From the NCBI GenBank assembly GCA_035235625.1, contig CP141141.1:310001-374000 (forward strand): a DNA stretch of 64,000 bases, written 5' to 3'. Numbering within the stretch: position 1 is the stretch's first letter; each line of letters opens with the position of its first letter. Both the position numbers and the translations under genes were made by a program. Positions 50,366-61,545 of the stretch are shown here, in pieces. Source of the DNA: Saururus chinensis. Lineage: Eukaryota; Streptophyta; Magnoliopsida; Piperales; Saururaceae. The notes under the pieces were generated by a model that saw only the letters and a list, made by a program, of their open reading frames with translations, did no database searches and was not told where the DNA came from.

Positions 50366-52393
50366 ATGCATACAGCCCACATGCATTTCAACATGGCATA
50401 ATATATCCTCTTACATCATGCAAACGGATCATGATTTAACATCCAAAGCATTGATCATACAATCCTAGCATGCTATCAGGAAATTACGAGTTCAAAGCTC
50501 CCCTACCTCGTAATCATGACGTTTGATGACGAGCACACGATGGTGGAGGCATCGGCGGCAGAGTTGGCAGTCAAAACCGTTGTCTAGCTGAGAGAGCTGA
50601 TGTCCCAAGGTTTTTAGGAAGTATTGGAACTACTCACAGCCAAACGGGGTGTCAAAGTCATGCGAAAAAATCCGTGATCCACAGCAGCACACTAGGGGCT
50701 TCCGGGAGAAATGTCGTGCCAACACAAGTGGCGGTGCGACCATAAGTCGAGGGTGTACTCACTGAAGGTCGGCCGGCGGCTAGGAAGTACTCGACCGGCT
50801 GTAAGACGTTGAAATCAGCTGTGGACAGCACCCAACGACAGCAATTTCGTGTCAACAAGGGCCCACAATAGGGCAGAGGGGATGGGGCAACGCTCAAGGA
50901 CAAAGGAGAGGTGGAGGATGACTCTGGTGTCAACTCTATTCAATGGCAGAGCCATCCGATGGTCAAGCAGCGTGAATGCGGCGCCTAAACCCTAAACCGC
51001 ACACACATCTACATACTCATGCGGTCCAAAGGGGCAGGGAAGAGGGCTGAATGGAGGCGGCCCAAGGCCCACAAGGCTAAGGCCTTAGTGGAAGCCAATC
51101 AAAGCGGCAATATTGCCGATCACTACCCACAACCAAAACTAATGGTGCGGGTGGATGTGCATCTCGCACGGTAGAGGGCAAGGGGAAGGTTCAGGGTTGA
51201 GCAAAGGCCATGAAGCCGTCACTGGCCATGGCCTGTGAAGGTGAACTTTTCCACCTTCGGTCAAGGTAGGTCATACAAATTCTGGCCAGAGGCCATCCGG
51301 TACCGACGACATAATAAAGGGCAAGAGGGGTCAACGGGCAAATATGTCAGTGAGGTGGAACTAGTTGCAGCTACAGGCCACAAGGAGGAGCATGGGTCAG
51401 AGGCGATCACACTAGGTAAGGTTGGGCCAAGCTAGGATGGCCCTTGCCATCAACACCAAGCTGGGGTAGAGCTGAACAAAGATCCGCTAGGTCACGTCTG
51501 GTGTCCGACTAATGGTGGCAGTCACAACAACCAAAATGGACGTAGACCAAAAATAGAGGACACCTGGGCCGAGCCCGAGCCCAACCCTTTCTCTACATTT
51601 TTTCCTTTTTTTCCTACTTATATCCCCATCACACACTTACCTCCTGTTTACACATTGTATGTCTAAAATTTTCGCCGAAAGCGCGCAGCGAGGCCCGTGG
51701 CCTGCAACTAAGCTCCACACCCAACTCTACAGGTATAAATATGTGGAAAACTACACAAATACCAATACGCTGAAGTGTCACATTTTCCCGCCGAAAATGA
51801 CCAGAAAAATAGCAAGAAAAAAACATAAAATCGTAGAAAAATTAGGGACCTTATACTATGTCATCCAATTTTCATGCCCACTCTTCCCTGCCTCCATCAC
51901 CAACCTTGCTCGCCGAAAAAACCATGGGCAGCTCCTCCTCCTTCACCCCCAAAAGCTATCAAATGAAAGCCCATTCTAAAAAGCCCTAAATACATTTTTA
52001 TACTGATGGAGATTAGGAACCCTAATTCCCTAAGAGGTTTCCACCAGCTAAACCTCTCTTAGATAGCCGAATTGGGGCCTAAAAAATAATTTCTATCACC
52101 TTAATTAATTGGGCCCATAGAGTGACTTAAACGGTCATTTCGAGCATCCAATTAGGGTAAATGGGCCGTACACGATATGTTTAACTTAGAACAATCGTAT
52201 CTCCCTCATCTGAACTCCAATTCATGCATTCTTAGTAACGTTTCGAAGCTCTTTATGTCTACTTTTTGTCTAATAGGTCTCATTCTTAAATTCAATATAT
52301 TGAGTAATTTGTTCTTATAAGAAGGCCAAGGGGTCTAACACCCTATTTTTCCATCTGGCCAACTTCAAAAATTTAGAAAATTCCCGGTCATTA

Positions 52394-53700
52394 CACAAAG
52401 CATTTACAAGAATGCCAATTATCCATCAACCTCTCTAGGGTCCTTCAACAACCCTTTTATAATATTATGGATATACACAAGAGTACATGCTTATTTGAAG
52501 AAGGAAATCTTAGTACAACCAATTAGAAAGAGTCCAAATTAAAGTGAAGTCATGGACCTGATAATCAGTTACTTGTTCTTAGGCTCTCGTAACAACTTCC
52601 AAAACCCCAAATGATCAATTGCACATGTCTCCAATCAATTGGTACATCTGAATGTCAATTCCAATACTTCTAGTAATCGATCTCACTACATTGGCCATTG
52701 ATTACCTCTTCCTTTTGCTCATATTAGTCTCCTATATACAACAATCTCCCACTTGGGAGAATAATTCATCATTTTCTAAATAATTCTCTCACTTGAAGTG
52801 AATAGTCTTCAAGTTATCCTCATTCAAAATGAAGTAAAATGTGTGACAAACATTAGTCTTCTATAAATGAGGACAATCAAAGCTAAGCAACCACTTAGCT
52901 TCTTGATGGTGACCACTTTGGTCAACATATTTGTGAGGTTCTCCTTAGTATGGATCTTCTCTTATAGAAACTTTCCTCTTTCACAAGAGAATGTATGAAA
53001 TGATTCTTGGTGTCTATGTTCTTTGTCCTTGATTGAAATATTATATTATTTCTAAGATAACTAATACTCTAGTTGTTTGAATACAACCAATATTCAACCT
53101 GTCTTTGCCCATTTTTAACAATAAAGCCCTCAACCATACTATAACCTTGTCCACTTGCAACATACTTTGCCTCTGTGGATGATAAAAGCATCATCTTTTG
53201 TAGATGCGATTACCAATGTACAATGCCACCAACCAATGTAAACACATATAGTAGTGCTTTCCAACTAATTGTATCACCTATAAGATTTGAATCCATATAA
53301 CCTTGCAACTTGATCTTTGTGCCACCAAAGTATGGACTCATCCCACAAATACCCTTAAGATACCTCATTATCCACTTCACTGCATCCCAATACTCTTTAC
53401 CAAATCACTCGTGTTTAGTAACCACTCCCACTACTTAAGAAATGTCTTGCCTCGTGCGTGTTGTAGCATACATGAGGTTAGCTACAACTAAGGCATAAGG
53501 CACATCTGCTATGTGCTTTTACTCTTCATGGCTGTATGAAGCCTCATTCTTGAAAAGTTTGAAATGTCTTGCTAATTTGGTACCTACAACCTTAGATATA
53601 GCTATGTGTATCTACGCAAGACCTTCACATACTCTATGTGACACCCCACATTTTCTAAAAGAGTATCCACTCTTTTGTAATAAAGAAATTATTTTCTTTA
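52394..53700 (-). mobile_element. Ty1/copia remnant, 3' part with LTR
   Basis: The minus strand reads, in order, pieces of the RT-RNase H region (EYWDAVKWIMRYLKGICG near 53330-53400, LLSSTEAKYVAS near 53150-53190). Then comes a polypurine tract (CCAAGTGGGAGATTG, complement at 52741-52759) and the LTR start TGTTGTATATAGGAG at 52743. The LTR occupies about 52394-52743 and abuts the long gypsy-type LTR. There is no 5' part. Broken. Confidence 0.75.
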
Positions 53701-54392
53701 CTGTTGATGACCATCGACACATCGATGGAGCTACTGATGAAAATGAAACCTCACTATAGGCAAGCTTCAACGCATCGACAATGTTGCCGATTATAAATAC
53801 ACAAAATATGAAGCTGTTAAGCAGTTTCAGACTCTGGGAGTAGTTATCTCAATATTTAAGGGAGTAAAAACTGATTCCAAGTGGAAAAAGGAGTCCACGA
53901 AGAGATTAATCACCAATGGGAGAGCGTGCAGAAGCCATTTGGTAAAAACTTCCGCCAAAGAGAGGAGGATTTCGCTTCAAGGTCAGATTGTTTTTTGAAC
54001 TTGGAATACTGAATGAAATGCCCTGTGTTTTATTTTCTTTAAGTTCTTCATGTTCATGAACTTGTATTTTTATTGTATTTAAGAGAATTCTAGTGTTTTA
54101 CATGGTCTTCAAGGAGTACTCGGGATTTTTTTTTATTGGAATTTTGATTTAAGTACCTTAATTCTTCATTATGGAAAGGATTCCGTTGGATTTTTATAAT
54201 AAAAACATGTTTGAAATTAGATTTTGGGTAGTTGGTCTTAATTTTCTAATCGTCGGTATGACCACAGACAAGAAGAAGAGGATGAACAATACTATATATG
54301 CATGCACACAACACGATATTTTGGTCACCGGTAGTGGAGTCGGTGAGGCATCAATGAGAAAGGCAAATAGACAGTCATCCCACTGTCGATAG
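53701..54392. repeat. Repeat-derived DNA, left part of the sequence split by the solo LTR
   Basis: No gene. It starts with TGATGACCATCGACACATCG and similar motifs and resembles LTR-type sequence. It resumes at 56954 after the solo LTR. Confidence 0.4.
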
Positions 54393-56948
54393 TGTACGAT
54401 CTCTAACCTTAACCAAGTTTAGTTTTGATTTAATTGCATGTTATTGTGCGATTTTGATCAAATTTGCGAGTTTTACTTGATTTTTAGGGTTTAGGGTTGG
54501 TAATGATATTTTAACAATGTTTAATTTCATTTCAATGGATTTCAATTAATAAACTTAATTTATTCTATTTTTAGGAAATTTTTGGGATCTTATGTGAATA
54601 TTTAACAAATTTAGGGTGTGGACCCCACTGTGGACCCCACGTCCACGTTTGGACGGTGAGTGTCCCACATGACCCTAAACTTCCTTTATTTCATTTTATT
54701 GAGTTTCAAAATTTTTAAACACTTTTTAGCCTTAAAAAGAGCATAATTAGCTATTTAGGGTGATAATTGTATTTACAGCATAACATTTCGTATTTATACC
54801 TAAATGGCTTTCTATAAAAGGAAATCTCTAGCCCATTCCCCAATTGGGAAAGGGTTGTGCTAGGAGGCAAGGTGATGCCCTACTCCCTATTGCCAAATAG
54901 GGATATCCGATTTAAGTATGTTTTAAGCCCTAATCTTTTGGATTTTCTCTTAATCTCTCATATTCCCACTTTCCCCCAAATGGATTCTTGATTTATCTTA
55001 TTAAAAAAACTATTCTTAATCTCTATTTCAAACCCTAAAAGAAGGATGTTTGTTTTTACTCAGTGGAAATCCTAGATCTACTTGTTTTCAAGGTTATTTA
55101 AGCTTAATTGTCGATTTTGATTAAGTATTAATCAAAACCTTAATTTGGGTAGGGATTCTTGAAGAGTAGAGCTTTGATTTTGTGCTAAGAACTTCTTGAA
55201 GGTAAGGGATTTTCACCTAAAGTGATTATCGCTTTGGATTTCGTGTTTGAATGGTCTCAAGTGGGTTCTTGCTTATTCATGTGCTTTAATGGCAAATTAT
55301 TAAAAGCATGTCTTTTATTTTGATTTTCTTGTGATTAAGTACGAATGGTTAGATCTATCATGTCTTAGGTTTGTATTTTGATATCATGAAGTTTTGAAGT
55401 GATTTTATAATTTTCTTAGCATTTTGGGTATTTTTCGGTTTGGTGTTCGTGAGGTTGAAGATGAACCAGATTTGGGCATAAAGTGAACTGTTAAGGGCAT
55501 TCAAATGACCCAACATGGCATTCAACCGTCCAAACGACAGTTTTTGCAAACTATATATTTTGGTCACTTCTTGTTCTCTCTCCATGAATCTAATTTCTTA
55601 TGATTAGAATGAGTTATTATTACCTATAAATGTTGCTGGGATTGTATGAAGGTCATCTTGGAATTTATGATTCAATTCAAGCATGATTTAGGCTATGTTT
55701 TGGCCAATTTTAGCATGATATTCTACTTGTCGTAAATTCATGTTTGATGACTACTTCATGATTTCTTGATGATTACAGTAAGTTAACTATGAGGATGTAC
55801 TTATGTGTTTTCACATGTACTTCATGATTTTCTTGATGAGCAGGTATATTTCTTCTGTATGCATGAGGCATTCACCATTTGTTGTTGTTGCATGTGTATG
55901 TGATATTGTGCTCAATTACACAGTTGTTGTGTTGGGATGGGGGAGCTTATGTTACACATGTGGGTATGATTTAATTTGCCTATTGTGCATAATAGTATGT
56001 TTGAGACACTTAAATTGCAGAGTGAATGTTTTCATTGAGAAATAGATATGCATGATATGTTTATGCTAAGAAGTCATTCATGCAGGATGTAAATATGTGA
56101 ATACATGAGATGTATGATTGATATGAGTTATGTTGAACCCATGATGTGTAGGAGGCATGTAAATTTGATGATAAAATGTTATAGGTTATAGTATGATATA
56201 CTGGTGACTTGAATATGTGATGATGTGATATGCCATATAGCATGATATGCGGGTGTCACAAGAAGGTATTCATGATATATACTAGAGATAGCATGACATG
56301 CATATGGATGGTAAATTATGACATGAATGAATAGGTTTATGTGGATATCCCAGGATAGATGGGTATGATGGATTATTTGTTGAATGAGTATTTTGTGTTT
56401 ATGCCTGTGATGACATCTTGGATTTGCTCTCTGTATTTAAAAACCTTTGTTGAGCTTGTGGCTCACCCCTCTTTTTGTATTTTTATTTTGGGGCTGCATG
56501 TCATGCCATGTAAGTGGTGTGGATGGACTTTTTGTGGAGCGTATGGGTGACAATGTTGCGTAGGAGGGTTACTTGGAGATCTTGAGTTGCATGCTTGCTT
56601 ATATAGCATGTTGTATTGAGACTTTTATCTACTTGTTTATACTTCACACTCTATTAGCCGATGTCGACTTAGACTTTTATTAGCCAATGTGGGCTTAGAC
56701 TCTTATACTTGAGCCATGTGTGGGCTTTTTTTGGATTAAGTATGTGGGTTGGTGTGTAGACTAATGTTTAAATTAGTAATCCTTTATTTCTAATTTCGCA
56801 CTTGTACAAAGTTGATGTACGCAACTCTGTAGTGAACTACCCAAGTAGTGGTCAAGTCTTCCACAATCAAATGTTACTTCATCGCATCGTGTGCCACCTT
56901 CCCCTTGGACCGGGTTCAGCTCATGGATAGGGGTGTCGGGGCCTGACA
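54393..56948 (+). mobile_element. Solo LTR of a Ty3/gypsy-type element
   Basis: It begins TGTACGATCTC and ends GGGGCCTGACA, 2556 bases. The direct repeat GATAG flanks it on both sides (54388-54392 and 56949-56953). A TATA-like TTCTATAAAAGG lies near 54812 and GAGCTTGTGGCTCACCC near 56451. No primer site follows the right end and no coding region is present, so this is a solo LTR left by recombination between two LTRs. No partner LTR was recognised in the window. Confidence 0.82.
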
Positions 56949-56953
56949 GATAG

Positions 56954-57190
56954 AGTTCAACATGTCAATAAACTCATTGATAGTAATCGATAAGGTGGTT
57001 GATCTGTCGATGAGGTTTCTGATGGCACCTCTATTGTACTATCGGTAGGGTTCTACATGTTAATGAACCTACCGAGGGTCATCGACGAGGTAGCCGACTA
57101 GTCTGTTAGGTTAACGACGGTCACCAGTGAGGTAGCCGACCTATCGATAAGGTTACCGACATTGAAACAAGTTTTGGTTTTCCAACAAGT
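56954..57190 (+). repeat. Degenerate short repeats with CGAT/GAGGT motifs
   Basis: Spaced variants of GATAAGGTGGTTGATCTGTC, GACGAGGTAGCCGAC and GTGAGGTAGCCGACC. The inverse motif is seen at about 4566-4690. It is the right continuation of 53701-54392. Confidence 0.6.
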
Positions 57191-58309
57191 GTTATAGCAA
57201 AATTAAAGTTATGATTATTATGTATATAAATACATGATTTGAGGCATTTGATGATGTGATTAAAGTGTTAATTATGCACAAGTAAAGATGGGTTAATGAA
57301 CCCAAAGGCATGTATTGAAACCACTTGATGAGATGAATTGGTACCTCCAAAACAATGCATTAGGCACCTACGATCAAGAGTTCCTTACTGCTATGGCCCC
57401 TCAAGTAAGTCATTAGCCACATAAACGGAAAGGGTTTAGTATAAAATAGGACCAAGGTCTCTAGCCTTGTAAGGATAGGAGTTATTTAGAATTGCTTCAC
57501 TGGCCTGGTAATCGTATTTGAATGGACTAGCGTATTAAAAGATGATTAGTTCCGCATAAGCATTACATGAGATTTCTTAGTATGTTGATTGAAATGACAT
57601 TATTTTTTTTAAATCTTTTATTGAAAAAATATACATAGATATTTTTCTATTTACTACTAATATTCCATGAATATATGCACAATAACTTCATATATAAATT
57701 CTAGTCCTAATGAAACAGGTTGGTACAAAAAAAAAGATCAGAATCCAAAAAAGATATTTGGAAAATATATATAAAAAAGTACAAGATTAATATGTAAATG
57801 GCATTATTTATTTAAATCTTTTATTAAAAAATATAAGTTTTTTGTTTAGATTGTTATCCTACAAAGTATTCTTGTATACTCAACATCCTTTAGGGTGCAG
57901 GTTCACAGGTCAACATAAGAGGTAACGAAAAGGCTGTAGATGTAGCTTAATTCTCCTTCTAGCCTATTGAGACATTTTTACTTTTAGGTTTGATTAGGCA
58001 CGAGATTGTGCCAATTTCATTTCATTTGTTGCAATATGGTCAATATACAATTATATAATTGTGTATCCTGTAAATATTTTGATCTATTAGATATAAAGAT
58101 TAATATTTATGTTACAATTATCACAACAATGGATTTGTGACATATGATAAATTTTCATGCCCCTTATTTATTAATTCAATGAGTTTGCCCGAATGATTTA
58201 ATTTTGTTGTTCGTGTAGAAGGAGATGGGTTATGATTTTCAATTTGTTTTATTAAAATTGAGATTGTGTTTTCTATAAAACATATTTTGAAATTGGGGGT
58301 GTGACACTC
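57191..58309. other. No gene recognised; contains a 200-bp-spaced direct repeat
   Basis: AT-rich. The block AAATCTTTTATTGAAAAAATA (57610) recurs as AAATCTTTTATTAAAAAATA near 57813. The stretch ends GGGGGTGTGACA at about 58309, an LTR-end-like string, so part of this may be another LTR. Confidence 0.4.
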
Positions 58310-60860
58310 TACTTCAGACAACCACAACTTTTTCTAATTTTTGTCCCTAGTAATGTGTGTGCCTAAGATTTGTTTTATTGCACCCAAATCCTTCATGATA
58401 AACTCTTTGAACATAGTCTTCGTGAGACCCTCCTTCATGTTGACCTTGCAAAAGGCATTTCATCAATATATAACAATAGTATAAGGTAAGAAGAGAGTAG
58501 CTTCATGTAGTAATAACAATAATTTGTGTGACACCTATAAAAGCCAATATTCTGCATAAACCCATCAAATTTCTTATAATATTGTCTTGGATCCTATTTT
58601 AAACTATACAAGCCCCTTTTCAACTTGCATATCAAATTTTCCTTTTCTAGCACAACATAATCCAGTGGCTAATACGAATAGATCATTTCTTCTAAATCCC
58701 CATGAAGGAATGTAGTTTTCATAACCAACTACTCTAAGTATAAGTCTTAAACTCCTATAAACCTAAATATAAACTTGATGGTGCATATTTCGACAACTAG
58801 GGAAAATATCTTTGTAAAGTTCACTATGTGATATTAATCAAAACCTTTTACAACAAGTCTTGCCTTAAATTGCTTACTCCCATATGCCTCTCCCTTAAGT
58901 ATGTAGATCCACTTGTTATGTAGAGTTTTTTTTATTTAGGCAACTCAAATAGTTCCTAAGTGTTGTTTGTGTTCAATGATTGCATCCCATCATCCATGAC
59001 ATATTCCTACTCAAGATAACTGTTCATATGCGATGCCTCATCAAACTTTTTAGGCTCCCCATATATGTAAACAACAAATAATTCATATTAGGAGATCAAC
59101 CATTATGTTGTCTAGTGGATGTCTATCTAAGACATGTCTGAAGCCCTATCAAGTGGTAGAGACCTGATTTTCTTTAACTACAACATGTGTGTCATCAATT
59201 GAATAGGAGTTTTTTCATTTCAAATATGACAAGTTGAATCACTTCTATCATTTTTCTCAAGTTCTATAAACTCCTTATCAAGCTACTTACCCTTTTGTAG
59301 GACTTGTCTATCTTTTTAGAGATCTAATTCATTGAATACAACATCAATGCTTCTTACCACATTCTTTTGTGTAGGATCCCAAAGTGTGTAACTATAGTTA
59401 TCATATCCATAGCCTATGAAATAACACTTGAAAGACTTGACATTAAGTTCCTTAATTCTATAGATCAACATGCACATAGGCGACACACCCAAATGCACAT
59501 AAGTGATTAAATTTTACCTCCTTCCTAGTCCATGCATATTCTGGTAACTCACCATTCAAGGAGTAAGATGGAGATTTTTTTATCAAATATACCGTTATAT
59601 TGACTACATCTACCCAAAATTGTACTCGCAAAATTAAATAAATCCTCATGCTCTATGCACACTCCATAATTGTCATGTTTATTTGTTTTGTCACATTATA
59701 AAGTTTGGGCTTTCTCGGTGTAGTTTCTTATTACAAAAGGTTTAAACTCTTTGCCACAAAATTCATCATCATTATTAGAATTTAAACATTCCAATTTTAA
59801 TACAATTTCATTCTCAACATGGGCTTTTCACTTTACAAAGATATAAAACACATCAAATTTGTTCTTTGAAAAAATAAACTGGTGATTTCCTTAATGTGTC
59901 GTCAATGAAACTTACAAAATAAACAACACCACAGAGAGAGGATACCTAACATGGACCCTATACATACATATGCACCAGCTCTAGTCGTTCCAATTTTCTA
60001 GCATAGACAACTTTGATGAATAACACCTTTTCCTATTTTCCATAAATACATTCCTCATAGAAATCAAGATCAATATCCCTCAACCCTTATAATTCTTCGT
60101 TGTTTACCAAAACAATTATACCCTTCTCACTCATGTGCCTAAGGCGCCTATGTCATAGGCTAGAGTCACCTCTAGATAATGACACTGTAATGGAGTTGTG
60201 GTTATTTGAAAACATATATAATATCCCCAATTTCGTCCCCTTGGCCGAGACCATAGCACCTTTAGTTATTTTTCAAGTGTCATCTAAAAAGGTAGTAGTT
60301 ATGCCGCACTCAAACAATTGACTAATAGAAATTAAGTTCCTTATTAGGTGAGACATATGCCTAACTTCCTTCGACAATAACATTGTTTTACACAATTTTC
60401 ACATTACCTTTACCAACAATATCACATGCATCATCATCTCCTACTTATATCTTCCCATAATTATCATTCACATAATTATCAAATAACTACATCTTAAAAG
60501 TAGCATGGATTGATGTACCAAAATCAACAACCCAAGACTCACTATAGGATTTCAAGGCCCCGAAAAGGATGATAAAGGAGGTAAAAATATTGTAACCTTG
60601 TTAATGATTTTGTTATTCAAATACCTTGAAACATTCGAAGCAACCTATGCCATAAGAGCAAGGTGCATAGTTCTCATGGCTTTCTAATCTAGAATATTTC
60701 AATTATTTTTATCATATTTTATGGTTTATTTCTCTTGATCAACAACTATATATCCTTCTAATACAAATAGTCCTCAATTTGAATCATCCAAAATGTGAAA
60801 TTCATATTATTAAAATTTTCAATCATCATATGTCATTGTTGAAACATACCTTATGTACTA
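58310..60860 (-). mobile_element. Ty1/copia remnant: protease, integrase and RT regions
   Basis: Right to left on the minus strand: a zinc-knuckle-like piece (GIGCFECF) near 60650 and a protease start (ESWVVDFGTSIHATFK) near 60490-60545. Then integrase (QFWVDVVNITVYLI, SPSYSLNGELPEYAW, FNHLCAFGCVAYVHVD) at 59458-59649 and CYFIGYGYDNYSYTLWDPT at 59316-59498. A reverse transcriptase piece (CKLKRGLYSLK) lies near 58590-58630. No LTR was recognised at either end, and the element is broken in several places. Confidence 0.8.
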
Positions 60861-61099
60861 GTTGTTGGGAAGCAGTCCCCCTTTTGAGCGACGCAAATCT
60901 ACTGGGGAGGGCTTCTCGCTCAGCACCCATTGGCCACCAATGAGCAGCTTCCACGTCACAATCCTCCCTTCTCGCTGAAAGTAACGGAGACGGGATTTGG
61001 GTCACGGGCTCAAATTAACAGAGACGGAACCCGGTTCTTATAACAGAGACAGAATCGGGTTTGTCTCCCTGAAACTAACAGAGAAAACCCAGTGTTAAA

Positions 61100-61520
61100 A
61101 GAAGACGGGAGAGAAAAAGTTCAGAAAAACCCCGCACTTTTTTCCCGCCTCTCGTACCTGCTCCCTCCTATTCGACGGCCGCCACCGGAACTGTCCACTG
61201 CAGCGCCTCCCTCTTGATTGACACCAAAACTGTCCACTGCAGCGCTCCCTCCTTGTCTATTGCATAGACTCGACCTTGACCAAATCCCCTCCGGAAAATT
61301 AGTCAAAAGAACACGGGAGAGAACATCGGGAGAAAAGGGCCAGATTTTTTTCCCGCCTCTCATACCTCCTCCCTCCTAATCAACCGTCGCCACTGGAACC
61401 GAGGAAGCCGGAGCACCACCCTCTTGATCGACCGCTACCACTCAGCTGCCGGAAAAGCCTCCATTTTTCCTGCCTCTCACACCTCCTCCCTCCTGATTGG
61501 CCGTCACTGCCGGAACCGAG
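61100..61520 (+). repeat. GC-rich tandem units next to the TOPLESS-related exons
   Basis: A block of the type TTCCCGCCTCTCRTACC, then TCCTCCCTCCT, then a GCCGCCACCGGAAC-like piece occurs three times (about 61142, 61351 and 61465), spaced about 209 and 114 bases. Between the copies lie doubled pieces such as ACTGTCCACTGCAGCG (61190 and 61229). The composition is far from the AT-rich surroundings. It ends 26 bases before the first recognisable exon. Confidence 0.75.
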
Positions 61521-61545
61521 GAATTAGTGTTTTGTGTCTTTACAG

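Larger units (their letters stand above)
47798..52393 (-). repeat. Very long gypsy-type LTR with internal minisatellites
   Basis: The right end (CCCGGTCATTACA at 52393) matches the LTR end of the 16-23 kb element (CATGGTCATTACA). The inner blocks near 52210-52260 (TGAACTCCAATTCATGCATT, then CGTTTCGAAGCTC) are typical of the same LTR type. The left end near 47798 (CTCACAACCCGAAAAC) is tentative. At about 4.6 kb it is twice the length of the other LTRs here, partly through tandem arrays. There is no primer site or coding region beside it, so it is a solo LTR or a fragment. No target duplication was found. Confidence 0.55.

Noticed and set aside
53511-53759. 82-codon plus-strand open frame
   Set aside because: It is antisense to a copia RT-RNase H remnant and has no domain of its own.
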